DNA from: Chryseobacterium lacus
GTDB taxonomy: Bacteria; Bacteroidota; Bacteroidia; Flavobacteriales; Weeksellaceae
Assembly: GCF_003336205.1 (NCBI RefSeq)
Contig: NZ_QPIE01000004.1
Coordinates: 248,001-312,000 of the forward strand
DNA: 64,000 nt
Reading direction: 5' to 3'
The position numbers and the translations under genes are program-made. The notes below the pieces were generated by a model that was given only the letters and a program-made list of their open reading frames with translations, was not told where the DNA came from and did no database searches. Positions 1-9,601 of this stretch are shown here, piece after piece; within the stretch, counting starts at the first letter, position 1; each line of letters opens with the position of its first letter.

Positions 1-1
1 A

Positions 2-1303
2 GTTCTGGTGGTAAAAAGAACCGGAAGCGAAGTAAATATGACGGAAGGCCGAGACCTCTGGCTGGAACCGTTGTATGAAAAAGCTTCTCCGGATTTTGTT
101 TCCAAAATAATGGATGCTGAAGATCCTTTGTTTATTCTGTACACTTCCGGTTCCACAGGAAAACCAAAAGGCATGCTGCATACAACTGCGGGATATATGG
201 TTTTTACTGCTTATACTTTTAAAAATGTTTTCAATTATCTGGAAAATGATGTGTACTGGTGTACCGCAGATATTGGCTGGATTACGGGACATTCTTATAT
301 TCTCTATGGTCCATTGGCCAATGGTGCCACCACCGTGATGTTTGAAGGCGTTCCGTCTTATCCTGAACCCGACCGTTTCTGGAAAGTGATCGACCGACAT
401 AAAGTGACTCAGTTTTATACGGCACCCACTGCGATTCGGGCATTAGCCAAAGAATCTTCAGAATGGGTGGAAAAGCATGATTTGTCCAGCCTTCGTGTGA
501 TTGGTTCCGTGGGTGAACCTATCAATGATGAAGCCTGGCATTGGTATAATGATCATGTTGGAAAAAGAAAATGCCCGATTGTTGATACTTGGTGGCAAAC
601 CGAAACAGGGGGTATTATGATCTCGCCGATTCCGTTTGTTACGCCTACAAAACCAACCTATGCCACGCTTCCGCTTCCGGGAATTCAGCCGGTACTAATG
701 GATGACAAAAGAAACGAAATTACCGGAAATCAGGTCGATGGAAATCTGTGTATCCGTTTCCCTTGGCCCGGAATTGCAAGAACCATCTGGGGCGATCATC
801 GGCGGTATAAAGAAACTTATTTTACCGCATTTCCGGGGAAATACTTTACGGGAGATGGCGCACTTCGCGATGAAACAGGATATTACAGGATTACAGGGCG
901 TGTGGATGATATCATCATTGTTTCCGGACACAATTTGGGAACGGCTCCGATAGAAGACAGTATCAATCAGCATCCGGCCGTTGCAGAATCCGCAATTGTA
1001 GGGTATCCGCACGACATCAAAGGCAGTGCTTTGTACGGTTTTGTTTCTCTGAAAGAAAGTGGTGAAGTTCGGGACAGGGATAATCTGAGAAATGAAATCA
1101 ATCTTTTAATTTCTGATTCTATTGGACCCATCGCCAAGTTGGACAAAATTCAGTTTGTGAAAACACTTCCGAAAACCCGTTCAGGAAAAATCATGCGTAG
1201 GATTTTAAGAAAAATTGCAGAAGGCGATTTCAGTAACTTCGGCGATATGTCCACACTTCAGGATCCGGAAGTAGTGGAAGAAATCAGGAAAGGGAAACTA
1301 TAA
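2..1303 (+). CDS. acs: Acetyl-CoA synthetase, C-terminal part (gene starts before window)
   Basis: AMP-forming acetate:CoA ligase, which activates acetate through acetyl-AMP to acetyl-CoA in the cytoplasm. The frame is open from base 2, so the N-terminal third lies upstream. Visible motifs, in order: the P-loop [11 protein letters not shown] (about 138-170), the substrate/ATP motif WWQTETGG (about 590-610), the hinge region [11 protein letters not shown], and the C-terminal [16 protein letters not shown], whose lysine is the one acetylated by Pat-type enzymes in characterised Acs proteins. The GTG at 8 is internal, not a start. A hairpin with a T-run follows the stop. Family assignment is very secure. 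Confidence 0.96.
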   Translation, partial: VLVVKRTGSEVNMTEGRDLWLEPLYEKASPDFVSKIMDAEDPLFILYTSGSTGKPKGMLHTTAGYMVFTAYTFKNVFNYLENDVYWCTADIGWITGHSYILYGPLANGATTVMFEGVPSYPEPDRFWKVIDRHKVTQFYTAPTAIRALAKESSEWVEKHDLSSLRVIGSVGEPINDEAWHWYNDHVGKRKCPIVDTWWQTETGGIMISPIPFVTPTKPTYATLPLPGIQPVLMDDKRNEITGNQVDGNLCIRFPWPGIARTIWGDHRRYKETYFTAFPGKYFTGDGALRDETGYYRITGRVDDIIIVSGHNLGTAPIEDSINQHPAVAESAIVGYPHDIKGSALYGFVSLKESGEVRDRDNLRNEINLLISDSIGPIAKLDKIQFVKTLPKTRSGKIMRRILRKIAEGDFSNFGDMSTLQDPEVVEEIRKGKL

Positions 1304-1361
1304 CTCCCTTGTAAATAAGTAAAATTACAACCGATAAATTCTAAGAATATTTCTTTTTGAT

Positions 1362-1386
1362 TGAGAGATAAATGCTCTCATTTTTT
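1362..1386 (+). terminator. Rho-independent terminator after acs
   Basis: A TGAGAG/CTCTCA stem with a 7-nt loop is followed directly by six T. It lies 58 bases past the acs stop and separates acs from rel. Confidence 0.75.
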
Positions 1387-1418
1387 AGTATTTTAGCCTG
1401 TTCAAAGTTTATTCACAA

Positions 1419-3623
1419 ATGGTTTACGATTTAGAACAGGAAAATAAGGAAATTCTCGCACGCTACCGTGACCTGATTTCCAATACCTACCGAACGCTGG
1501 ACGAGGAACATAACAAGCTCATTCGTAAAGCGTTCGATATTGCTCTGGATGCCCATAAAGACCAGCGTCGGAAAACGGGGGAGCCTTATATTTACCATCC
1601 CATTGAAGTGGCCAAAATTGTAGCCAACGAAATCGGGCTTGGTGCTACTTCCATCGCCTGTGCGTTGCTTCATGATGTGATAGAAGATTCGGAATATACT
1701 TATGAAGACCTAAAAAAAATATTTGGAGAAAAAATCGCTGATATTGTCAATGGACTCACGAAGATCTCCATTATGAACCATCAGAACATCTCCATTCAAT
1801 CCGAAAATTACAGAAAACTTTTGCTGACTCTTTCTGAAGATTTCAGGGTGATTCTGATTAAAATTGCAGACCGGCTTCACAATATGCGGACACTGGAAAG
1901 CATGCGGCCCGATAAACAGAAGAAAATAGCATCGGAAACGGTATACATTTATGCGCCTTTAGCCCACCGATTGGGTTTGTACAATATTAAATCTGAACTG
2001 GAAGACCTTTCATTGAAGTACAATAATCCTGATGTATATAATGAAATCGCCGGAAAACTGGAGCTCGCAAATGAACAGCGCCATAAATATATTGATGAAT
2101 TTACCAAGGAAGTTTCCGAAAGACTGAAAGAAGAAGGCTTAAATTTCACCATCAAAGGAAGAGCAAAAGCTATTTCCTCAATTTTCAGGAAAATGCTGAA
2201 ACAGGGTGTTTCTTTTGAGGAAGTTTTTGATAATTACGCTATCAGAATCATCTATAAGTCTGATGCCAAGAATGAGAAATTTCTCGCCTGGAAAATTTAT
2301 TCCATCGTTACAGACCTTTATCACAGCAATCCGCTCCGAATGCGCGACTGGATTACAAGGCCACGTTCCACAGGATATGAAAGTTTACATCTCACCGTTC
2401 TCGGACCAGACAAAAAATGGATTGAAGTGCAGATTCGTTCAGAAAGAATGGATGATATCGCAGAAAAAGGAGTGGCAGCGCATTACAAATATAAAGAAGG
2501 TTTTCGTGCTAATCCCGATGAAAGAAATTTCGAACAGTGGGTAACAGAAATTCGGGAAGTTTTGGAAAACCAACAGAATCTTTCCACCACAGAATTGCTG
2601 GACAATATTAAATTAAATCTTTATTCCAAAGAAGTTTTTGTGTTCACCCCGAAAGGAGAAATCAAAACCCTGCCAGTTGGATCTACCGCATTGGATTTTG
2701 CATTTGCTGTACATACCGACTTGGGAACTAAATGTTTGGGTGCTAAAGTAAACGGAAAACTGGTGCCGATTTCTTATGTTTTGAAAAATGGCGACCAGGT
2801 GGATATTCTTTCTTCTCACAATCAGAAACCGAAATTAGATTGGCTGGACTTTGTAGTCACTTCCAAAGCCAAATCTAAAATCCGACATTTCCTGAATTCT
2901 CAGAAAAATCACCTCGTGCAGGATGGAAAAGAGATTCTTCAGCGTAAACTAAGACACGCCAAAATTGCTTTCAACGATCAGGAAGTGAACAGGATGCAAA
3001 AATATTTTAACCTGAACACCTCTCAGGAACTTTTCCTTGGTTTTCAGGACGGAACTTTTGATACAGGAGATCTCAGGAAATATTTAGAAAGCAAAAATGT
3101 CTTTAACAACCTTTTGAACCGATTCCGCAAATCTCCCGGGAAAAACGAGCAGTTTGAAGAGGCTCCGCAAAGCAACCTTGACATGGTGGTGTTCGGGAAA
3201 GATGAAGAAAAACTGAATTATACCTATGCCAAATGTTGCGATGTAATTCCCGGTGATAAAATTTTCGGATTTATTACCATTTCAGAAGGAATAAAAGTGC
3301 ACAATGAGAACTGTCCGAATGCCATTAACCTTCGTGCACAGTACGATTACAGAGTAATGCCCGCAAAATGGGTGAATGCTGAAAGTTTCAAAAACCGTGT
3401 AAAAATTGAAATAGAAGGGCTGGACAGAATGGGAATGATTAACGACATCACACAGGTCATCAGCAACTCCATGAGTATGGATATGAAAAGCATGACTATT
3501 GCTTCTAACGATGGAATTTTTACAGGAACTATCAATCTGGAAGTGCGGAATAAAAGCCAGCTGGAAGAAACTTTTAAACACCTTAAAAACATCAACGGTG
3601 TTTCAAAAGTGAAGAGATTATAA
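1419..3623 (+). CDS. rel: Bifunctional (p)ppGpp synthetase/hydrolase (Rel/SpoT family)
   Basis: Makes and degrades the stringent-response alarmone (p)ppGpp. The 734-residue length is normal for a long RSH protein. Domain order: HD hydrolase (H85-D86 in ALLHDVIED, D151 in DRLHNMR), synthetase (about 240-350), TGS (about 405-465, VFVFTPKGEI), a CC/zinc-finger-like segment (YAKCCDVIPG) and a C-terminal ACT domain (about 663-734). The loop that separates bifunctional Rel (RxKD) from RelA (ExDD) reads R307-M-R-D310, i.e. the basic, Rel-like class, and the HD residues are intact, so both activities are expected. nhaA follows after 9 bases, probably in the same transcript. Confidence 0.96.
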   Translation: MVYDLEQENKEILARYRDLISNTYRTLDEEHNKLIRKAFDIALDAHKDQRRKTGEPYIYHPIEVAKIVANEIGLGATSIACALLHDVIEDSEYTYEDLKKIFGEKIADIVNGLTKISIMNHQNISIQSENYRKLLLTLSEDFRVILIKIADRLHNMRTLESMRPDKQKKIASETVYIYAPLAHRLGLYNIKSELEDLSLKYNNPDVYNEIAGKLELANEQRHKYIDEFTKEVSERLKEEGLNFTIKGRAKAISSIFRKMLKQGVSFEEVFDNYAIRIIYKSDAKNEKFLAWKIYSIVTDLYHSNPLRMRDWITRPRSTGYESLHLTVLGPDKKWIEVQIRSERMDDIAEKGVAAHYKYKEGFRANPDERNFEQWVTEIREVLENQQNLSTTELLDNIKLNLYSKEVFVFTPKGEIKTLPVGSTALDFAFAVHTDLGTKCLGAKVNGKLVPISYVLKNGDQVDILSSHNQKPKLDWLDFVVTSKAKSKIRHFLNSQKNHLVQDGKEILQRKLRHAKIAFNDQEVNRMQKYFNLNTSQELFLGFQDGTFDTGDLRKYLESKNVFNNLLNRFRKSPGKNEQFEEAPQSNLDMVVFGKDEEKLNYTYAKCCDVIPGDKIFGFITISEGIKVHNENCPNAINLRAQYDYRVMPAKWVNAESFKNRVKIEIEGLDRMGMINDITQVISNSMSMDMKSMTIASNDGIFTGTINLEVRNKSQLEETFKHLKNINGVSKVKRL

Positions 3624-3632
3624 AAGTATCCT

Positions 3633-4793
3633 ATGAAAATAACACAGTATTTCCAGAAATTTTTCCACAGCAGCCAATCGTCCGGGCTGATTTTGCTTTT
3701 TTGTGTTTTTGTTTCTTTATTAATTGCTAATTCATCAGCAGGAACTTCATTTCAGTATTTTCTGGATGCTCAGTTGGGTGCGTATTCCGTTTCGATCTGG
3801 ATTAATGACGGATTGATGGCGGTTTTTTTCCTTCTGGTTGGTCTTGAAATAAAAAGAGAAATTGTAGAAGGCGAACTTTCCAGTTTCAAAAATGCTTCCT
3901 TGCCCATATTTGCTGCGATCGGCGGAATGTTGGTTCCGGCACTGATCTACTTTTTTTTCAACAACGGAACGCCTTATGCAAAAGGCTGGGCCATTCCGAT
4001 GGCGACGGATATTGCCTTTGCACTGGCCATTATTTCCATGTTAGGAAAAAGTGTTCCTGTTGCCGTGAAAATATTTCTGGCAGCTTTAGCCATCATTGAC
4101 GATTTGGGAGCCATTCTCGTTATCGCGCTTTTTTATACAGAAGAGTTGCACTGGAATTATCTTCTGTTCAGCGGCTGTATTTTATTGTTGTTGGTTTTAT
4201 TGAATTTCTTTAAAGTTTCTAAACATATTTTCTATCTAGTTCCCGGAATTTTTCTTTGGTATTGTATGCATCATTCGGGAATTCATGCTACTATAGCCGG
4301 AGTTCTGTTGGCCTTTACGATTCCAACAAACGTTTCCACTACGCAAATTTCTCCTTTGGAAAAACTGGAACAGCGGCTTCACACTCCGGTGAATTTTTTC
4401 ATTATGCCTCTTTTTGCGTTGGCCAATACCAATATTCTTTTTAAACCGGGAATGGTAGAAGGTCTTTTTTCTTCGTTAGGTTACGGAATTGTAGGCGGAT
4501 TACTAGCCGGAAAAGTCATCGGAATTGTGTTGTTTTCTTTTATTGCCATTAAAATCAAAATAAGCTCGTTGCCGGCAAAAAGCAATTGGTCTCATATTAT
4601 CGGAGCTGGATTTCTGGCAGGAATCGGATTTACCATGTCGATATTTATCGCTTTGCTTTCCTTTAAAGGACATCACGATTTGCAGGATGAAGCCAAGTTT
4701 GCGGTACTTATTGCTTCCGTGCTTTCAGGATTTACAGGAGCACTGTGGTTGAAATATTTTGCGAAAAAACCTGAGTTAATACAGGAAAATTAA
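3633..4793 (+). CDS. nhaA: Na+/H+ antiporter NhaA
   Basis: Inner-membrane antiporter exchanging Na+ for H+ for pH and salt homeostasis. The 386 residues and roughly 12 hydrophobic segments match the family. Key acidic residues are present: D126 in ATDIAFA and the D156-D157 pair in IIDDLGA, equivalent to E. coli D133, D163 and D164. It starts 9 bases after rel and has no promoter of its own that I can see, so co-transcription with rel is likely. Its last 4 bases overlap the convergent YihY-type gene. Confidence 0.96.
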   Translation: MKITQYFQKFFHSSQSSGLILLFCVFVSLLIANSSAGTSFQYFLDAQLGAYSVSIWINDGLMAVFFLLVGLEIKREIVEGELSSFKNASLPIFAAIGGMLVPALIYFFFNNGTPYAKGWAIPMATDIAFALAIISMLGKSVPVAVKIFLAALAIIDDLGAILVIALFYTEELHWNYLLFSGCILLLLVLLNFFKVSKHIFYLVPGIFLWYCMHHSGIHATIAGVLLAFTIPTNVSTTQISPLEKLEQRLHTPVNFFIMPLFALANTNILFKPGMVEGLFSSLGYGIVGGLLAGKVIGIVLFSFIAIKIKISSLPAKSNWSHIIGAGFLAGIGFTMSIFIALLSFKGHHDLQDEAKFAVLIASVLSGFTGALWLKYFAKKPELIQEN

Positions 4794-5809
4794 GTCTTGC
4801 TTTGTGTGGTTTCAGCGTTGTCAAGGACAATCTGATGGTTTTCGGATACCTCTTGTTCCGCAGGTTCCGGGCTGAAATTTTGGGTTTCCTTGCGCAGTTC
4901 GTCAGAGATAATTTTATCCAACCTCACCCTTCGTATGGCAAGATTAAGTTCATTTCCAAAAAGTAAAAGATAAACATTCACATTCACCCAAACCATCAGC
5001 AAAATCATGGTACCGATAGATCCGTAAAGCACATTGTACCTTGCAAAATTTCTGGCGTAAATGGCGAATAAATACGTGGTGAGCACGAAAAGCACGGTCG
5101 TCAAAACCGCTCCGGGAATGGCTTGTTTGAATTTGGTAATTTTCACCGTTCCTACCCAATAAAAAAAGGTTAGAAGAATAAAATAAAATAACGGAAAAGA
5201 GATAAATCCAATAATTCGGGAAAGATTGTCTACAAACCAGGAAATGTCATAGTCGGGAGTGAAAAGTTTCAGCACAACCTCGGAATAATACACCCCGAAA
5301 ATGGCGAGTAACACCACACTGATGAATCCGACTGTGATGAAAAAGGCCACGATAAATTCCTTCACATCATGGTGTTTCACATCGCTTTCTTCATTAAAAC
5401 CGTCGATGAGTGCAAAAGTTCCGTTGGTAGCAAAAAAAAGCGCCAGAATAATAGTGATATTGCTGATGGAAGTGGAATTGGGAATAATGGTACTCTGAAT
5501 GTAACTGATGACATCGCCCTCGATACGGCCGGGAAAAATCCTGTGCATCAGGACTTCAAAAATATAGAACTGAAGCTTGTCGTAATGCGGAAGATAGGGC
5601 AGAATAGAAATTAAAAAAAGGATGAAAGGAAAAAGTGAAAACACGAAATTCCACGAAATGGCAGCGGCTTTTCTTCCGATCTGATTTTTAAAAATTCCCT
5701 GAATGTAAATATCGAACATTTTCCACAGTGAAACCCCCAGAAAAGGGATGTGAATCCCGTCCAGATAGTCGTGTATTTTGCGGATGAATCTCGGCGTTCT
5801 TATCTGCAT
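4790..5809 (-). CDS. YihY/virulence factor BrkB family membrane protein
   Basis: Integral membrane protein of the YihY/BrkB (UPF0761) family, once thought to be RNase BN. Its 339 residues include about six hydrophobic helices and the family motif around KAAAISWNFVFSLFPFILFL (about 44-63). The charged tail after about residue 290 is probably cytoplasmic. Molecular function is unsettled for the family. It is divergent from rlmH, with only 32 bases between the starts, so the two promoters must overlap. Confidence 0.85.
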   Translation of the reverse strand: MQIRTPRFIRKIHDYLDGIHIPFLGVSLWKMFDIYIQGIFKNQIGRKAAAISWNFVFSLFPFILFLISILPYLPHYDKLQFYIFEVLMHRIFPGRIEGDVISYIQSTIIPNSTSISNITIILALFFATNGTFALIDGFNEESDVKHHDVKEFIVAFFITVGFISVVLLAIFGVYYSEVVLKLFTPDYDISWFVDNLSRIIGFISFPLFYFILLTFFYWVGTVKITKFKQAIPGAVLTTVLFVLTTYLFAIYARNFARYNVLYGSIGTMILLMVWVNVNVYLLLFGNELNLAIRRVRLDKIISDELRKETQNFSPEPAEQEVSENHQIVLDNAETTQSKT

Positions 5810-5815
5810 TCAAAC

Positions 5816-5823
5816 TATATTTG
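5816..5823 (+). promoter_or_regulatory. -7 promoter box of rlmH
   Basis: TATATTTG matches the Bacteroidota -7 consensus TAnnTTTG, 18 bases before the rlmH start. No clear -33 TTTG element at the usual spacing. Confidence 0.6.
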
Positions 5824-5841
5824 CAGAAACAAAGATAAGCA

Positions 5842-6315
5842 ATGAGAATGAATTTGCTCTGCATCGGCAAAACGGACCGCCGTGAGATTTCTGAAATGAT
5901 CGACTATTACAGGAGCCGCCTTCCCAAACACTGGAACTTTGAAATGACAGAAATCCCTGATGTTAAAAACGCAAAAAACCTTACACCGGAACTGTTGAAA
6001 AAAGAAGAAGCCAGACTGTTGTTGAATGCGATAGACAGCACGGATATCACAGTTTTGCTAGATGAAAAAGGCAAACAAATAACCAGCCGCGAATTTGCTG
6101 CTAAAATAGAAGGCTGGATGAATTCTTCCGTGAAAAAAATCAATTTTATTATCGGTGGTGCGTATGGTTTTGATGAAACGGTTTACCAAAAATGTAACGA
6201 GAAAATGTCTCTTTCCAGAATGACTTTTACCCATCAGATGATCCGGCTTTTCTTTGTGGAACAGCTGTATCGTGCAGATCAAATCTTGCAGGGCAAACCT
6301 TACCATAATGACTAA
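5842..6315 (+). CDS. rlmH: 23S rRNA (pseudouridine1915-N3)-methyltransferase RlmH
   Basis: SPOUT-class methyltransferase that uses SAM to methylate pseudouridine 1915 of 23S rRNA on the 70S ribosome. The 157-residue length is typical. Seen are the N-terminal CIGKT segment, LLDEKGKQITSREFA, the trefoil-knot SAM loop IIGGAYGFDE and the conserved C-terminus FVEQLYRADQILQGKPYHN. The first ATG is used; ATG two codons later is equally possible. Confidence 0.95.
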   Translation: MRMNLLCIGKTDRREISEMIDYYRSRLPKHWNFEMTEIPDVKNAKNLTPELLKKEEARLLLNAIDSTDITVLLDEKGKQITSREFAAKIEGWMNSSVKKINFIIGGAYGFDETVYQKCNEKMSLSRMTFTHQMIRLFFVEQLYRADQILQGKPYHND

Positions 6316-6443
6316 GAGAATCTGCGATGGAGAAATTTGCTCTAATCAAATCACAGAACATCAAAGATAAAAAGTAACTTCTGATGTCAATTTTCTGATC
6401 TAAAGTGTCTTAGGTTTCCTTAACCTTTTTTAACAAAAAAAAC

Positions 6444-6451
6444 TATATTTG
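6444..6451 (+). promoter_or_regulatory. -7 promoter box of the symporter gene
   Basis: TATATTTG, 20 bases before the ATG at 6472, in an AT-rich stretch with T- and A-tracts just upstream. Confidence 0.6.
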
Positions 6452-6471
6452 TACGCTTACAAAAAACATCT

Positions 6472-7896
6472 ATGCGGTCCATTCTGAAGATTTTCCCTAT
6501 CCTTACCCTCACTGTTGCAGTGATTCTCCATGGTATCAATTTTATCAATCCTTTGCCCGCCGAATATTTGGTGTATGGCCATCTTTTCCTGATTTTAGGT
6601 TTGGTGGTGTTTGCAATCAGAAGAAAAGATCTCACCACCTGGATTCTCATCAGCATCGTAATGGGAGTGATTATAGGACGTGATTTTCCTGGAGTTGCGA
6701 TGTCGCTTCAGCCGCTAAGCCAGGGCTTTATCCGGCTGGTAAAAACCATTGTCGGGCCTATTATTTTTGCCACTTTGGTGTACGGAATTGCCGGACATTC
6801 AGATCTGAAACAGGTGGGCAGAATGGCGTGGAAATCTTTGCTTTATTTTTATACTGCTACTACATTGGCTCTTTTTATCGGCCTTGCCGCGATTAATATT
6901 ACCCAGGCAGGAGTCGGCATTGATATGTCTGAAATTCCGCAACATGAACTCCCAAAAACATCTTCAACCAAGGACAGCGACCTTCAGGCTTTGGAACAAA
7001 TCCCCGAATCTGCACATTGGATTTTTAAAACCACCGCATTTTTTCGAGATGTTTTCCCAGAAAATATTATCAAATCCATTCATGAAAATCAGGTCTTGCA
7101 AATCGTTGTTTTCGCAGTTATTTTCGGAATCGGACTTGCACAGTTGCCAGAAAGAAAGAAGAAGCCGATGGTGGATTTCATGGAAAGCCTCGCAGAAACC
7201 ATGTTTAAATATACCCATATTATCATGTATTTTGCACCGATAGGAGTAGGCGCGGCTATGGCTTATACCGTAGGACACATGGGAATTGATATCCTGAAAT
7301 ATCTTTTCATGTTGCTGCTCACATTGTATGGCGCGCTGACCGCATTTCTGCTTTTGGTACTGCTTCCAATAGCGTTGTACATGAAAGTTCCTATAAAACG
7401 CTTTATTTCTGCAATCAAAGAGCCGGTTTCTATTGCATTTGCTACCACCAGTTCTGATGCTGCACTTCCCATCGTTATGCAAAATATGGAACGGTTCGGT
7501 GTGCCCAGAAGAATAGTTTCTTTTGTTGTTCCTACAGGATATTCTTTCAATCTGGACGGCACCACACTTTACCTTTCTCTGGCCTCTATTTTCGTAGCCC
7601 AAGCTGCGGGAATGAATCTTTCTTTTGGACAGCAATTGCTTATTTGTTTAACCTTAATGATTACCAGCAAAGGTGTAGCAGCGATTCCCAGAGCTTCGTT
7701 GATAATTTTAATTGCAACAGCCGATCAGTTTGGGCTTCCTACTTTTATTATCGCCGCCATCTTAGGGATTGATGAATTAATGGATATGGCGAGAACTTCC
7801 GTTAATGTCATCGGGAACTGTCTCGCTTCTGTGGTGATCGCAAAATGGGAAGGTGAATTTGATCAGGAAAAAGCATTGACTTTTACTCCAGAATAA
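6472..7896 (+). CDS. Dicarboxylate/amino acid:cation symporter (SLC1/DAACS family)
   Basis: Inner-membrane Na+- or H+-coupled carrier for C4-dicarboxylates or acidic amino acids. The two family signatures are clear: the serine-rich reentrant loop ATTSSDAALPIV (about 323-334) and the substrate motif GYSFNLDGTTLY (about 355-366; NLDGT stands for the usual NMDGT). About eight hydrophobic segments. There is an N-terminal extension of about 65 residues with its own hydrophobic helices before the core. It stands alone, with its own promoter. Substrate (glutamate, aspartate or dicarboxylate) cannot be told from sequence. Confidence 0.92.
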   Translation: MRSILKIFPILTLTVAVILHGINFINPLPAEYLVYGHLFLILGLVVFAIRRKDLTTWILISIVMGVIIGRDFPGVAMSLQPLSQGFIRLVKTIVGPIIFATLVYGIAGHSDLKQVGRMAWKSLLYFYTATTLALFIGLAAINITQAGVGIDMSEIPQHELPKTSSTKDSDLQALEQIPESAHWIFKTTAFFRDVFPENIIKSIHENQVLQIVVFAVIFGIGLAQLPERKKKPMVDFMESLAETMFKYTHIIMYFAPIGVGAAMAYTVGHMGIDILKYLFMLLLTLYGALTAFLLLVLLPIALYMKVPIKRFISAIKEPVSIAFATTSSDAALPIVMQNMERFGVPRRIVSFVVPTGYSFNLDGTTLYLSLASIFVAQAAGMNLSFGQQLLICLTLMITSKGVAAIPRASLIILIATADQFGLPTFIIAAILGIDELMDMARTSVNVIGNCLASVVIAKWEGEFDQEKALTFTPE

Positions 7897-7997
7897 ATTC
7901 ATTTACAGCAAAAAGTTTCGTCGCCGAACGTATATAATATAAGCAGATACCTGATAAATCTCTTATTCTTATTGATTCTAAATTATAAAAAAGTCCG

Positions 7998-8005
7998 TAA
8001 ATTTG
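7998..8005 (+). promoter_or_regulatory. -7 promoter box of the mrp gene
   Basis: TAAATTTG, 20 bases before the start codon region at 8026-8031. Confidence 0.6.
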
Positions 8006-8025
8006 TCTGACAATTTTAAAGAAAA

Positions 8026-9132
8026 ATGATGTTGACAAAAGATAAAATTCAGGAGTTTCTGAAAGAAATAGAAGTAGATGATCTCGTAACTAACCTGCAA
8101 GTTGTGGGAAATGATGTCTATATCGACATGACGTCTCATTCGCCAGCGATGCACGAAAAAAAGAAGCTGGAAGTCGCCATGAAAAATGCTTTTGCATCAG
8201 CATTTGGCGAACAGGTAATTTTGAAACTGAAAATCGTTTCCCCGGAACCTACAGAAGTTCAGCAGAATCAAATCAAAGGAAAACAAATTCCTGGAATTCA
8301 GAATATTATCGCCATCGCATCCGGAAAAGGAGGTGTTGGAAAATCTACAGTAGCTGCTAATCTGGCAGTTACGTTGGCTAAAATGGGTTTCAAAGTGGGT
8401 TTATTGGACGCCGATATTTACGGTCCGTCTATTCCCACTATGCTGGATACGGAGGGCAGCAAACCGGTTTCTGTAGAAGTGGACGGTAAAAACCTGATGA
8501 AACCCATAGAAAATTATGGGGTTAAAATGCTGTCGATCGGATATTTCTCCGGAGCCAATCAGGCCGTAGTTTGGAGAGGGCCGATGGCTTCCAAAGCACT
8601 GAACCAAATGATCCGCGATGCGCATTGGGGAACTTTGGATTTCCTTCTTATCGATCTTCCTCCGGGAACTGGAGATATTCATCTGTCTATCATTCAGGAA
8701 GTTCCGGTAACCGGTGCGGTAATCGTCAGTACGCCTCAACATGTAGCATTAGCCGATGTAAGAAAGGGAATTGCGATGTTCACTATGGAAAGCATCAACA
8801 TTCCTGTATTAGGACTTATTGAAAATATGTCTTATTTTACGCCGGCTGAACTTCCGGAAAATAAATATTATATCTTTGGAAACCAAGGTGCTAAAAACAT
8901 GGCCGAAGATTTGGGAATTCCAGTGTTGGGAGAAATTCCGCTCATCCAGAGCATTCGTGAAGCCGGAGATGTAGGAAGGCCGGCTGCTTTGCAGGAAGGT
9001 TCTGCAATTGAAGAAATTTATATTTCTACAGCGCAAAAAATGGTGGAAAGTCTTGTAGAAAGGAATAAGAACCTGCCGCCAACAGAAGCGGTAAAAATAA
9101 CAACCATGGCCGGTTGTTCTCCAAAATCGTAA
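8026..9132 (+). CDS. Mrp/NBP35-type Fe-S cluster carrier ATPase
   Basis: P-loop ATPase that binds and transfers Fe-S clusters (Mrp/ApbC family). N-terminal MIP18/DUF59-like domain (about 1-90), then the deviant Walker A SGKGGVGKST (about 99-108), LDADIYGPSIP, DLPPGTGD and NMSYF. The canonical CxxC cluster-binding motif of many Mrp proteins falls near NMSYFTPAEL here and is not seen, which is common in Bacteroidota forms. Two tandem ATG codons at 8026 and 8029 are both possible. A NifU-like gene follows after 28 bases, supporting an Fe-S role. Confidence 0.93.
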   Translation: MMLTKDKIQEFLKEIEVDDLVTNLQVVGNDVYIDMTSHSPAMHEKKKLEVAMKNAFASAFGEQVILKLKIVSPEPTEVQQNQIKGKQIPGIQNIIAIASGKGGVGKSTVAANLAVTLAKMGFKVGLLDADIYGPSIPTMLDTEGSKPVSVEVDGKNLMKPIENYGVKMLSIGYFSGANQAVVWRGPMASKALNQMIRDAHWGTLDFLLIDLPPGTGDIHLSIIQEVPVTGAVIVSTPQHVALADVRKGIAMFTMESINIPVLGLIENMSYFTPAELPENKYYIFGNQGAKNMAEDLGIPVLGEIPLIQSIREAGDVGRPAALQEGSAIEEIYISTAQKMVESLVERNKNLPPTEAVKITTMAGCSPKS

Positions 9133-9160
9133 CCAGAAGGTTGCAAAATAAAATAAGTAA

Positions 9161-9412
9161 ATGTTAGAAAATCATCAAAATACCATCGATACTACTTCAA
9201 GAGTTATGGCGGCTTTGGAAAGTATCCGACCGTTCCTGAACAGTGACGGTGGCGATATAGAACTGGTAAAAGTGGAAAATTCTACAGTTTGGGTAAAGCT
9301 ACAGGGCAATTGCAACGGTTGTCCCATGAGTTTTTCTACCATGAAACTGGGTGTGGAAAATACCATCCGACAGTACGCTCCAGAAATTACTCAGGTTCTG
9401 AACGCAGAATAA
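9161..9412 (+). CDS. NifU C-terminal domain Fe-S scaffold (Nfu type)
   Basis: Small 83-residue Nfu protein that assembles and hands over a 4Fe-4S cluster between two subunits. The diagnostic motif GNCNGCPMS gives the CxxC pair C51/C54, and the preceding IRPFLNSDGGDIELV is the typical Nfu start. It lies 28 bases after the Mrp-type carrier, so the two probably form a cluster-delivery operon. A MITE-like element begins 20 bases after its stop. Confidence 0.94.
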   Translation: MLENHQNTIDTTSRVMAALESIRPFLNSDGGDIELVKVENSTVWVKLQGNCNGCPMSFSTMKLGVENTIRQYAPEITQVLNAE

Positions 9413-9431
9413 TTTTGTCATCACTCTTTTA

Positions 9432-9548
9432 AAAGAGGCTGTATCAGGAAAGGCCTTCTGAATTATTTCAGCAGGAGCAAAGCATCCCTACCTTGCTTAG
9501 GATAGCGTTTTGCAGGAAAATATTTTTTCTTTTTGATACAGCCTCTTT
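9432..9548. mobile_element. MITE-like element with perfect 15-bp terminal inverted repeats
   Basis: AAAGAGGCTGTATCA (9432-9446) is repeated as its exact reverse complement at 9534-9548, bounding a 117-bp stretch with no coding frame. The interior is not self-complementary, so it is not a simple terminator. Size and ends fit a non-autonomous transposable element. No convincing target duplication seen. Only copy in this window. It may also stop transcription from the nfu side. Confidence 0.5.
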
Positions 9549-9582
9549 ATATTTTTAGTTCTCAGCAGCGTATTTTTTTCTT

Positions 9583-9590
9583 TATATTTG
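9583..9590 (+). promoter_or_regulatory. -7 promoter box of dacB
   Basis: TATATTTG, 11 bases before the ATG at 9602 and 34 bases past the MITE-like element. Confidence 0.55.
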
Positions 9591-9601
9591 AATAAAATTC
9601 A

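Noticed and set aside
6964-7635. 223-codon minus-strand open frame within the symporter gene
   Set aside because: It is antisense to a gene with clear family motifs, and its His/Arg/Cys-rich product looks like a shadow.
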